Virus record (IMG/VR): IMGVR_UViG_3300031622_000012
Span: 1-29,010 of that record
Source of the DNA: a virus
Strand: one strand, 5' to 3'
DNA length: 29,010 nt
A model generated the notes under the pieces. That model did no database searches. It was not told where the DNA came from and was given only the letters and a program-made list of their open reading frames with translations. The position numbers and the translations under genes are program-made. Shown one piece after another: positions 6,564-14,332 of the stretch (position 1 is its first letter; every line of letters starts with the position of its first letter).

Positions 6564-9286
6564 TGACAAATAAAACATTTTATTTAAACAGCTCCTTCGA
6601 AGCTAAATCCTATAAAAGAGGCAGTAAGTCTCTAAAGATTGCTGGATATGCTAATACTATTACTAAAGACCGTGCAGGTGACGTTGTTACCGCTGAAGCA
6701 TGGGCTAAAGGTGTAGAGAATTACAGAAAAAATCCAGTAATGCTTTATCAGCATAAACATGAATGTCCCATTGGGCGTATAGAAAAGATTGTTGTTGATA
6801 AAAAAGGTATTTATGTAGAAGGTGCCGTGAGTGAAGCTGCTGAAAAAATTCACGGGATACAAACACTTATAAATGATGGAGCTTTAAAAAGCTTTAGTGT
6901 AGGTTTCCGAGTAAAAGACGGCAAATATAATCGAAATGATGATTCTATGACTATTACTGAAGTAGAATTATTAGAGATATCTGTTGTAAGTGTACCTTGC
7001 AACCAAGATTCTCTATTTAGTATTCGTAAGGGTTTTGACTCGGACGATGACTACTCTAAATTTGTAAAAGAATTTAAAGAAACTGATCAAGAAGATCAAA
7101 AAGCAATGCGTAAGATTAAAGCCGGTATAACTGATATGACTGCTGGTCATTATCATACTGTCGAAGTTGACGAAACTGGTAACGGTGTAACAACCTACGC
7201 ATCGCATATGACTAATCACGCTCATAAAATTGTAAATGGTATATTATTAGAAGCCGAAGGGCATACACACGATATTACTATGGTAGGCGTGCCAATTCAT
7301 GATATGGAGGAAGATCTTTCTACTAATGAAAGGCCTTTATCTCCAACAGAGGAGGAAGCAATGAATACATCAAAACAAGATATAGTTGAAGAAGTAAAAA
7401 CAGACGAAGTTGATACTACTGAGCTAAAAGCTGATGAAGCTAGTTTTGAGGTAGAAGTTAAAGCTGAAGAGGAAGTAACCTCAGAAGATAAAACTAAAGA
7501 TACTACCATAGAAGCTACTAATTCAGAAGAAGTAGAAGCAGAAATTAAATCTGTAGATATTACTTCAGAAATTGAAGTCGAAAAAGAAGATGAGGAAGAG
7601 CATTTCGAAGTTCGTGACCCGAATGAAGTAATACCTTTTACTAATCTACTATCTGCAGACACTGCAGAACTTCAAAATGGGGACCTAGTAAATTACCAAG
7701 AAAAAATGTATAAGGTCCTTAATATCGCAACTGCCCAAAACCCAATATTTAAATTTTTAGAGATTGACGCAGAAGGCAAAGATTGTGATAATGTACTTAA
7801 TGTGAATGCAGAAGAAATTTCCCAAATCACTAAAACTGAACTTAATAAAGAAAATACTAGTGAAGACGCTATTGAAATCAAAGAGCTTCACGAAGATTCA
7901 ACAAAGGAGAACGACACCATGGCTGATCAAGTCGTAGAAACAATCGACCTTACAGAGGCAACTAAATCTGTAGAAGTCGAAACCACAAAAACAGTTAACA
8001 CTGTTTCTGAGCCTAGAGTTGCAAATCTGGTTGAAAAAACTGGTGAAGCAATTACTAAAAATGCAAATGCAGAGGACCTACAAGGTTACTCTTCAAAAGC
8101 AGACCAAGCTGAGTTAAAAGAACTACAGTTTGAGATCTCAAAGCACAAAGATGAGATCAAAGCATTACAGAATAGCAAAATGCTATATCAAGAGAACCAG
8201 AACCGTCAGGCTCAATTCTCAGAAAAAGATATGGCTAACGCTGTTCTTCTTTCTAAAATGCTAAACAAGCGTGACGTATTTGATACCAAATTTGGTCAAC
8301 GCATGAAAGCAGTTACAAATGTAGATCAATTCTTATCTAACTTTTCTTCCAACATCTATACAGAAATGGAACAACAGCTAGTTATCGCACCTATGTTTAA
8401 CCGTCTACCAGTAGACGCTAAGAACTTCCGCGTACCAGTTGCTGATGAAGATACAGATGGTGATGTAGCGATGTTCAAATCCGGTACTTATGCTACTGGT
8501 GTTGGAGACGTTACAAACGTACCAACTTCTAACCAAAACACTATCTCTTCTGTGGACTTTACCCCACATAAATTTATGGCTACAACACACTTAGCCAAAG
8601 ATGAAGAAGAAGATACAGTACTACCACTTCTAGATTTCTTACGTGCTGCTGCGACTCGTCGTTTAGCTCGTGCTATTGATAAATCTATTCTACGTGGTAC
8701 TGGTGCTCTAACAGGCTTTACTGCTTCCCCAACCAATGCAATTACTGTTGGTGTTGGTTACGCTTCTGTAATCAAAGGTGTTGCTGCTCTAGCTCGCGCT
8801 GCTTCTCTAGATGTTGCTACAGGTTCTGCAAACGATAAAGCTGATCCTTCAGATATCGCTGCTGCTCGTACAGCAATGGGTAAATATGGTCTACAACTAG
8901 GTAATGACCTAGTGTATGTTACATCTATCCAAGGTTATAACAACCTAGTAACAACTTCTGATTTCCAGACTGTTGATAAATTCGGTCCTAACGCTACTTA
9001 CCTAACAGGTTCTGTAGGCGCGGTATACGGTATTCCTATCGTAGTATCTGAGTTCATGGACAATGTTGGTACACAGAATAACGAAATTGGTTGTTTAATG
9101 TATAAGCCTGGCTTCATGATTGCTGAACGTCGCGGTATTGAGATTGAATCTGAGTACGAACCACGCCAGCAAGTAACTGCAATGTATATGTCAACTCGTT
9201 TTGACTTCCATGCGCTTACAACTGTTGCCTCAGCTGCTCTTAGTTCTGCTAAGTATGCTTACGCTGTTAACGTTAAAGCAGGTTAA
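6563..9286 (+). CDS. Tripartite prohead protease - scaffold - major capsid protein
   Basis: One frame of 907 codons holds three head functions. Residues 1-155 are an HK97-type (S78) prohead protease: LYQHKHECPIGRI with His64/66, LKSFSVGF with Ser112, and ELLEISVVSVPCN. Residues 185-240 carry three HxH motifs (196-198, 219-221, 234-236). Residues 250-452 are very acidic and Glu/Thr/Ser-rich, like a scaffold, with a small folded-looking patch near 354-430. From Met453 comes a coiled-coil delta-like region (to about 560) and an HK97-fold capsid protein to 907. Strong internal ribosome-binding sites precede Met267 (7361) and Met453 (7919), both in frame, so separate scaffold-capsid and capsid products are likely, plus proteolytic maturation. 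The capsid part uses CGN arginine codons, unlike its AGA-rich neighbours, consistent with high expression. A fused arrangement is known from Salmonella phage Gifsy-2. Confidence 0.93.
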   Translation: MTNKTFYLNSSFEAKSYKRGSKSLKIAGYANTITKDRAGDVVTAEAWAKGVENYRKNPVMLYQHKHECPIGRIEKIVVDKKGIYVEGAVSEAAEKIHGIQTLINDGALKSFSVGFRVKDGKYNRNDDSMTITEVELLEISVVSVPCNQDSLFSIRKGFDSDDDYSKFVKEFKETDQEDQKAMRKIKAGITDMTAGHYHTVEVDETGNGVTTYASHMTNHAHKIVNGILLEAEGHTHDITMVGVPIHDMEEDLSTNERPLSPTEEEAMNTSKQDIVEEVKTDEVDTTELKADEASFEVEVKAEEEVTSEDKTKDTTIEATNSEEVEAEIKSVDITSEIEVEKEDEEEHFEVRDPNEVIPFTNLLSADTAELQNGDLVNYQEKMYKVLNIATAQNPIFKFLEIDAEGKDCDNVLNVNAEEISQITKTELNKENTSEDAIEIKELHEDSTKENDTMADQVVETIDLTEATKSVEVETTKTVNTVSEPRVANLVEKTGEAITKNANAEDLQGYSSKADQAELKELQFEISKHKDEIKALQNSKMLYQENQNRQAQFSEKDMANAVLLSKMLNKRDVFDTKFGQRMKAVTNVDQFLSNFSSNIYTEMEQQLVIAPMFNRLPVDAKNFRVPVADEDTDGDVAMFKSGTYATGVGDVTNVPTSNQNTISSVDFTPHKFMATTHLAKDEEEDTVLPLLDFLRAAATRRLARAIDKSILRGTGALTGFTASPTNAITVGVGYASVIKGVAALARAASLDVATGSANDKADPSDIAAARTAMGKYGLQLGNDLVYVTSIQGYNNLVTTSDFQTVDKFGPNATYLTGSVGAVYGIPIVVSEFMDNVGTQNNEIGCLMYKPGFMIAERRGIEIESEYEPRQQVTAMYMSTRFDFHALTTVASAALSSAKYAYAVNVKAG
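7350..7363 (+). promoter_or_regulatory. Internal ribosome-binding site and in-frame start (scaffold-capsid)
   Basis: AGGAGG at 7350-7355 is a perfect Shine-Dalgarno, five bases before ATG 7361, which is in frame with the 907-codon gene. Translation from here gives a 641-residue protein beginning MNTSKQDIVEEV, right where the acidic scaffold-like part starts. The analogous case is lambda Nu3 starting inside C. Confidence 0.7.
7904..7921 (+). promoter_or_regulatory. Internal ribosome-binding site and in-frame start (major capsid protein)
   Basis: AAGGAG at 7904-7909 lies nine bases before ATG 7919. The start is in frame and sits exactly where the capsid module begins (MADQVVETIDLTEATKSVE), giving a 455-residue capsid precursor. 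Codon use also shifts within the following few hundred bases. Confidence 0.75.
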
Positions 9287-9312
9287 TTTATACTTGACAT
9301 CGTTGAGACTAC

Positions 9313-9345
9313 AGGGGGAGGCGGTCAAACGCCTCCCCTTATTTG
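9313..9345 (+). terminator. Rho-independent-like terminator after the capsid gene
   Basis: GGGGAGGCG (9315-9323) and CGCCTCCCC (9330-9338) form a perfect 9-bp GC-rich stem with a six-base loop (GTCAAA), extendable by a G-T and an A-T pair, followed by TTATTTGATATT. The T-run is imperfect, so partial readthrough into the neck genes is likely. It lies 27 bases after the capsid stop. Confidence 0.75.
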
Positions 9346-9363
9346 ATATTAAGGCAGGGAAAT

Positions 9364-10695
9364 ATGACAGAACGTTTTGAAGAAGATTTAGGCACATATA
9401 CATATATTGGTTTAGCACAGGTCAAAGACTATCTTAGTATATCTAGTACTGTTCAAGATGCTAGACTAGCTAATATTATTTCCTATGCTACTGGAGTAGT
9501 TGAACACTATATCGGACAAGAATTACTAGCTAACGATTATGTAGAGATTTTTGATGGAGGTAAAGCCTCCTTATTTACAAGTAGATTACCTTTAAATAAT
9601 GTATACCAAATAACAGAATTTAACGGCTCCGAACACCAAATACTAAATGATTCAACAACTATAGGTACTCCTGTAGTTAGTGCTGACGCTAGTGGTATAG
9701 ACTTTGCAGCTGTAGGAGCTAGCTTAACTACCCGCATAAAAAACTTTGGAACAGCAAGTTTAGAACTTAATAGCTCTAACTATGTAGTATCAAACTCTGT
9801 GCCTGATAACTTAAAAATGTACGAAGGCGACTTTACTATTGAAACTTTTGTTAGGATAGATGAGAACACTATTCAAGATAATGTAGTTTTTGCTATAAAT
9901 ACCGATGCCAGTAACTATATGAAGTTCAGTACTTCTAATCAGTATGGGCTAGCTTTTGAAGCAAATGTAGAAGGTACAGCTACTGTAGTGCGAGGTGCAA
10001 ATACTTCTATTGAAGCACAACAATTTTCTAAGCGCAAGTGGGCGCATATCGCTGTATCCCGTAAGCTAGATGATGAAAAACTGTATATGCACTATAACGG
10101 TAATGTTATAGCAGATGCTAGCTATAGTGAAGCTAACTTAACTTTTACTAGTAATGTGCAAATAGGTACTACCTTTAAAGGGTACATAGACGATATGAAA
10201 GTTACTAATAAAGCTGTGTACGGAGCTTCTAATTTTACTCCTCCATCAAACAGATCTAGACCTGATGATGATACAGTATTACTACTACATTTTGACGGTA
10301 AACAAGGCGACACTTCTATTATTGACGTACATGGAGCTATTAATGACTATACCTTCAGTAGAGATCATGGAGAGATAATTAGAGAAACCAATTCTTCTGC
10401 AGCTGTAAAAGGTGGCGTACAAAGAAGCTTCCCATCTATGACCCTATTAGGTCCTGCAGTATTTCAAGGATATCCTAGTGGCATAAAAGTTTCTTACCGT
10501 GCGGGTTACGAAAATAATACTGTACCTTTAGATATTCAAATGGCTACTTTAGATTTTATAAAACTAGTGTATAAACAAGATCAGGATAAAAAAGGTTTTA
10601 CTTTTGAAGGAGAAAGTGGTGATAAGTATCCTTTAGCTTCTAGTTTTCCTCCCCACATAAAACGTATTTTAGATATGTATAGGATTATTATGTAA
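9364..10695 (+). CDS. Head-tail connector (gp6-like) with inserted LamG domain
   Basis: ATG 9364 has CAGGGA just upstream and is preferred to an in-frame TTG at 9343 that lies against the terminator. Residues 11-90 (YTYIGLAQVKDYLSISST...ANIISYATGVVEHYIGQEL) and 335-443 (IKVSYRAGYEN...VPLDIQMATLDFIKLVY...HIKRILDMYR) are the two halves of an HK97 gp6-type connector. Between them, about 120-315, sits a LamG/concanavalin-like beta sandwich: SLELNSSNYV, DFTIETFVRID, KRKWAHIAVSR, LYMHYNGN, IGTTFKGYIDDMKVTNKAVY and DDDTVLLLHFDG. Connectors usually have about 100-200 residues, so the extra length is the insert. The ring would sit below the portal with the LamG domains facing outward, a probable glycan-binding or decorative collar (inference). 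Confidence 0.8.
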   Translation: MTERFEEDLGTYTYIGLAQVKDYLSISSTVQDARLANIISYATGVVEHYIGQELLANDYVEIFDGGKASLFTSRLPLNNVYQITEFNGSEHQILNDSTTIGTPVVSADASGIDFAAVGASLTTRIKNFGTASLELNSSNYVVSNSVPDNLKMYEGDFTIETFVRIDENTIQDNVVFAINTDASNYMKFSTSNQYGLAFEANVEGTATVVRGANTSIEAQQFSKRKWAHIAVSRKLDDEKLYMHYNGNVIADASYSEANLTFTSNVQIGTTFKGYIDDMKVTNKAVYGASNFTPPSNRSRPDDDTVLLLHFDGKQGDTSIIDVHGAINDYTFSRDHGEIIRETNSSAAVKGGVQRSFPSMTLLGPAVFQGYPSGIKVSYRAGYENNTVPLDIQMATLDFIKLVYKQDQDKKGFTFEGESGDKYPLASSFPPHIKRILDMYRIIM

Positions 10696-12020
10696 TGGCG
10701 AAAGCCTACCCTCTTGTTAACTCTACTATTATTAGTAAAGTAACTAGTTCAGATCCTAAGCTAAACGTAACAACTAAAGGGCCTTTAGCTTTGTCTAAGG
10801 CCCTTAAAACTTCTCAACAATTATATAGGGCTTCTAGAATAGATAGTAAGTATAAAGGTGTACTAACTTCTTTAGCAGGTAGACTAAACTCCCAGATAGA
10901 GCTAGCTATTGTTAAAGAGCTGGGAGGAGGTCAAATTAGTGCAGGTAAAGGTGGATTTTATCCTGATTTTTTTATAAATATAGATGGTTCAGAAGAGTTT
11001 AGAGAGCAAAAACTTGTAGCAACTAAAGAAACTGACACAGGCGTAGTCAGAAAAAGCAGAGTTGGACTAGCTGGGGGTAGTGGTATTACCTTAAAAACAG
11101 GTAAACAAGAGCTACTTACTGGGTTTAACCTATCAAGTGGTGAACCAGAAGCAGAAACTAAAGAAGTTAGAACTACTAGACTAGTAAGAAATTTAAGAAC
11201 AAATGCTAATAATCCAAGAGAACTACTAAGAATATTAGATGGTAGAAGTCCTGCTGCTAGAGCTATAAAAAATAGCTTAATAACTAAAGCTAGTGCAATT
11301 GATATACCTGTACAATTCAGAGGAGTATTACAGAATAGAACTATTAAGTTTACTTGGCCTCAAATAAAAAAATGCGTAGCTGCAGGCAAAATGAAAATAT
11401 TAATTAAGCTTGCTGATGATGAGACTGTTGAAACAATACAGCTAAACTTATACTTTACAGGGTCTACTATAACTAAAGCTTTAAATGATATGAATAGAGT
11501 AGTTATAAAACAACTAGACGGAGAATTAGGTACTACAGTACTTAAAGCTTTATCGGAAATGGCTACTCTACCTTCCGGTATTACTGCGGGAGAGGTACAG
11601 AAATGGCTAAAGAGTATGGGCTTTAATCATGCTCTTGCATATATTGCAGGATCTGCTATTATATCACGCGGCATAGCTAAGATAAAAAAACCTAAACTAC
11701 AAAAGAAACAAGCTACCAAGACTCAAGGATTTATTTCAGGTGTACAGTGGACAGCTTTAGTACAAAATCAACTACAGAAAACTATGAGAAAAGGTGGTCC
11801 ACCTATTAAACCTAATCTAACAGAGCGTTCTGGAAGATTCAGAGGTAGTGTGAGAGTTGTTCCAAATTATAGAAATAACTTAATAAGTTTTTACTATCTA
11901 CCTTTATATAGCCATTTAGAGAAATATGGTTATGATCCTGAACAACAAATAACCCGCAGTATACGAGAAGTAGCTCAAAAAGTATACGCAAGACAATTTA
12001 ACATACAAAGGATGGCCTAA
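10695..12020 (+). CDS. Putative neck / head-completion protein of unknown family
   Basis: The 441-residue protein overlaps the connector stop by one base (TAATG) and the next gene in the same way. It is basic, with no signal peptide or membrane span. Only the last 70 or so residues look familiar: LTERSGRFRGSVRVVPNYRNN...LPLYSHLEKYGYDPEQQITRSIREVAQKVYAR, which has the feel of HK97 gp10-type neck or tail-completion proteins that end with a beta hairpin and a C-terminal helix. Position, between the gp6-like connector and the probable tail terminator, supports a neck role. The first 370 residues have no clear match by eye; they include a central PVQFRGVLQNRTIKFTWPQ beta region and a helix-rich stretch. 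Other virion roles remain possible. Confidence 0.5.
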   Translation: MAKAYPLVNSTIISKVTSSDPKLNVTTKGPLALSKALKTSQQLYRASRIDSKYKGVLTSLAGRLNSQIELAIVKELGGGQISAGKGGFYPDFFINIDGSEEFREQKLVATKETDTGVVRKSRVGLAGGSGITLKTGKQELLTGFNLSSGEPEAETKEVRTTRLVRNLRTNANNPRELLRILDGRSPAARAIKNSLITKASAIDIPVQFRGVLQNRTIKFTWPQIKKCVAAGKMKILIKLADDETVETIQLNLYFTGSTITKALNDMNRVVIKQLDGELGTTVLKALSEMATLPSGITAGEVQKWLKSMGFNHALAYIAGSAIISRGIAKIKKPKLQKKQATKTQGFISGVQWTALVQNQLQKTMRKGGPPIKPNLTERSGRFRGSVRVVPNYRNNLISFYYLPLYSHLEKYGYDPEQQITRSIREVAQKVYARQFNIQRMA

Positions 12021-12475
12021 TGCCTGTAAATAGAAGAACAGAGATAATCCAATTTTTAGTAACTAGATTAAAAGAGATTGATGGGGGCGTTTCTCCTTAT
12101 GATAGTAACTATACTTTTGCATTAAATCTTTTTGATAATGTATTTCGTAAAATTAAATTTCTAGATGAAGTTAACGACTTTCCTGCCTTGTATGTCTCTG
12201 CGGGGACCGAAATCCGAGATTTTCAATCAGAAAATTTGACGGTAGCTACGTTAGACGTTATTATAAGGGGATACGTATATGGAGAAGATAATTCACAAAA
12301 TATATCTGATAATCTTGTTCAAGACGTCGAACACATTATATACGCATTAGGCGACAATCCTGATAAAGGCATATTAGATATAACAATAGATAATATTACT
12401 ATGGATGAGGGATTGGCTATACCATACGGTATAGCAGAAATTGAATTATCAATAGTCTATAGACTAGAAAACTAA
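12020..12475 (+). CDS. Probable tail terminator / tail completion protein
   Basis: The 151-residue product begins MPVNRRTEIIQFLVTRLKEID and later has FPALYVSAGTEIRDF, VATLDVIIRGYVYGED, and ends GIAEIELSIVYRLEN. An N-terminal helix, a central beta sheet with the FPALYV element and alternating strands at the end fit lambda gpU-type tail terminators, which cap the tail tube and join it to the neck. Length and gene order (immediately before the major tail protein) agree. Start and stop overlap or abut neighbours (TAATG at 12018-12022; 12 bases to the next gene). Family assignment is by pattern and position, not by a diagnostic motif. Confidence 0.62.
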   Translation: MPVNRRTEIIQFLVTRLKEIDGGVSPYDSNYTFALNLFDNVFRKIKFLDEVNDFPALYVSAGTEIRDFQSENLTVATLDVIIRGYVYGEDNSQNISDNLVQDVEHIIYALGDNPDKGILDITIDNITMDEGLAIPYGIAEIELSIVYRLEN

Positions 12476-12487
12476 GGAGAAAAAAAT

Positions 12488-13759
12488 ATGGCATCTCTTA
12501 ATCTACAAAGAAATTCCGAGGTATTCTTCTCTTCCGTTGATTTAAACGGAGGAGCAGCTGTTACCACTATGACACCTCAAAACACCTGGAAGCTAGAAGT
12601 GCTTGCTGGGTTTGCTGTGTCATCATCTGCCGCTACTCAGGACATAACCAGCTTAGAATCTGGAACTAGTCCTGATCGCTCGCAGCAAAGATTTAATACC
12701 GCAATTAACCCTGTTGACTGGAACTTACAAGTATACGTAAGACCTACGGGTGTACAAACAGGTGCTGCAGCTAATGGGACAACAGCTGCAACAAACAAAA
12801 CAGGCAACGTTAAGCCCGTAGCTGACTGGTTTATGTGGCAGTCACTTACTTCTAACACTAAACCTACTTCAGGCACTGCTGATCAGTCTATATGGACTAG
12901 CGGAGGTAAACTAGCTACAACTACTACTGCAGCTTCTACAGGAGCACACTCTTCTCGCTCTAACTTCTCTACTATGCCTGAAAATCATATGTACTTTAAA
13001 CTAGATAATGTTATTTATCAAGTACAAGCTTCTACTGTTAATGGCGCTGCTGTTGACGCAGGTATTGAAGAAATTGCTACTACTACATGGACCGGCTTTG
13101 GTACTACACTAACTGAACTTTCAGGAACTCCGCGCAATAATGCTATTTCTGTATTTGGTGGCATACTAAATAGCGGTAGTACCGTATTAGCTAACTCAAG
13201 CTCAGTTAATACTTCTGCTCCTTCCAGCTATCACCCTTTTGCTACTATGAATGTAGCGGGTGTTTCTGGTACTAACTCTTTCATTAAAAACCGCTTAAGT
13301 TCTATCGAATTCCATCATAAACCAACTGCAGGTGGATCTGATGTTAAGTACACCTTCCCAGTTACTGCTCTAAGCTTTGACTACAATAATAATGTTACTT
13401 ACTTAACTCCAGAAGAACTAGCATCACTTAACCAACCTATCGGTCAGTTTACTGGTACTCGTGCCGTAACTGGTTCTGCTACTATGTATCTACGTTCCGG
13501 TGATACTGAGTCAGCTACGTTCCTACGTAATATTGCTAATGATACTAGAACTTCATCTGCTGTAACTTCTAATGCAAACTTAATTATTGGCGGCGCTACT
13601 GCTCCCTATATGGCTTTTCAATTAGATGCATGTCAGTTTGAATTCCCTACACTAGCTGTTGAGGATGTTATCTCACTAAGTGTTAATTTTGTAGGACAAG
13701 AACCGACTGCAAGTAAAGGCGATGGTGGAGAGGTTACAATCTTCGCTGCTAAAGCTTAG
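12488..13759 (+). CDS. Major tail protein (tail tube)
   Basis: AAGGAG lies seven bases before ATG 12488. The 423-residue protein is Ser/Thr/Ala/Asn-rich and mostly beta in pattern, without membrane spans. It starts MASLNLQRNSEVFFSSVDL, has NTWKLEVLAGFAVSSSAATQDITSLESG and ends in VEDVISLSVNFVGQEPTASK, typical of tube-forming proteins whose last strands complete the hexameric ring. Position between the tail terminator and the chaperones with frameshift is the standard siphovirus place. It is longer than a single tube domain (about 150-250 residues), so a surface insertion is probable around residues 95-260. Codon use is mixed CGN/AGA, more optimised than for the genes around it, consistent with abundant expression. 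Confidence 0.82.
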   Translation: MASLNLQRNSEVFFSSVDLNGGAAVTTMTPQNTWKLEVLAGFAVSSSAATQDITSLESGTSPDRSQQRFNTAINPVDWNLQVYVRPTGVQTGAAANGTTAATNKTGNVKPVADWFMWQSLTSNTKPTSGTADQSIWTSGGKLATTTTAASTGAHSSRSNFSTMPENHMYFKLDNVIYQVQASTVNGAAVDAGIEEIATTTWTGFGTTLTELSGTPRNNAISVFGGILNSGSTVLANSSSVNTSAPSSYHPFATMNVAGVSGTNSFIKNRLSSIEFHHKPTAGGSDVKYTFPVTALSFDYNNNVTYLTPEELASLNQPIGQFTGTRAVTGSATMYLRSGDTESATFLRNIANDTRTSSAVTSNANLIIGGATAPYMAFQLDACQFEFPTLAVEDVISLSVNFVGQEPTASKGDGGEVTIFAAKA

Positions 13760-13780
13760 TACTTAAACTAACGATGTTTC

Positions 13781-13895
13781 TGAGGGGGAACATTAACTAT
13801 TAACCAGAGAGTGTCTATTCACTTGCAAATCAAGGTCCCCCCTCACCTTAGAAAGCAGATACGTGAATAGACACTCACCATAATCAAATGAGGGA
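13781..13895 (+). promoter_or_regulatory. Structured leader RNA before the tail chaperones (interleaved inverted repeats)
   Basis: GAGTGTCTATTCAC (13809-13822) and GTGAATAGACACTC (13863-13876) form a perfect 14-bp stem around a 40-base loop. The loop contains a smaller hairpin AAGGT/ACCTT (13832-13836/13845-13849) exposing CCCCCCTC. That C-run is complementary to TGAGGGGG upstream (13781-13788 with 13838-13845) and also to TGAGGG at 13889-13894, the Shine-Dalgarno of the next gene. No T-run follows, so it is not a classic terminator. The pairings are seen directly; a regulatory role is inference. Confidence 0.6.
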
Positions 13896-13900
13896 AAATC

Positions 13901-14332
13901 ATGAGTAAAATTAAAAATGCAATAGCCAAAGAAACGTCAACATGGGTAGAATTCCCGGATATTGAAGGTTTTGAGGTTAATTTACGTTTCTTAACCAGAG
14001 AAGATTTAGTTAAGATTAGAGGCCAAAGCCTACAATATAAATTCAATAAAAGAACCCGTCAACGTGAAGAAGAAGTAGATAGTGATAAGTTTTTAGAAGC
14101 TTACGCTGAAAAAGCTGTTGCCGATTGGAAAGGCTTAAAGTGTAAACACTTACCTCTATTGTTACCTGTTGACATTTCTTCTATGGACCCCGAAGAAAAT
14201 ATCGAATATAGTATAGAAGAAGCCTTAGAATTACTTAAAAATTCTACTATATTTGACCAGTTTGTTACTGATACTATGAATGATTTTGAGCAATTCTCTA
14301 AGAAAAAAGTAGAGACTAACTCAAAAAACTAA
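13901..14332 (+). CDS. Tail assembly chaperone (lambda G-like)
   Basis: ATG 13901 follows TGAGGGAAAATC. The 143-residue acidic, helical protein (MSKIKNAIAKETSTWVEF...GFEVNLRFLTREDLVKI...ALELLKNSTIFDQFVTDTM) has the profile of tail assembly chaperones: short beta start with a conserved LTRED-like turn, then helices. These proteins coat the tape measure protein before tube polymerisation and are absent from the mature tail. Its last codons TCA AAA AAC TAA form the slippery site that lets some ribosomes shift -1 into the next frame, giving a longer GT-type product. Position between major tail protein and tape measure is diagnostic. Confidence 0.85.
   Translation: MSKIKNAIAKETSTWVEFPDIEGFEVNLRFLTREDLVKIRGQSLQYKFNKRTRQREEEVDSDKFLEAYAEKAVADWKGLKCKHLPLLLPVDISSMDPEENIEYSIEEALELLKNSTIFDQFVTDTMNDFEQFSKKKVETNSKN

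Noticed and set aside
9294-9299. TTGACA as a -35 promoter box after the capsid gene
   Set aside because: No -10 box at 16-18 bases; that position falls in the GC-rich terminator stem.
13773-13802. Nine-codon leader peptide (ATG 13773) before the chaperones
   Set aside because: No ribosome-binding site and no codon pattern typical of attenuation leaders.
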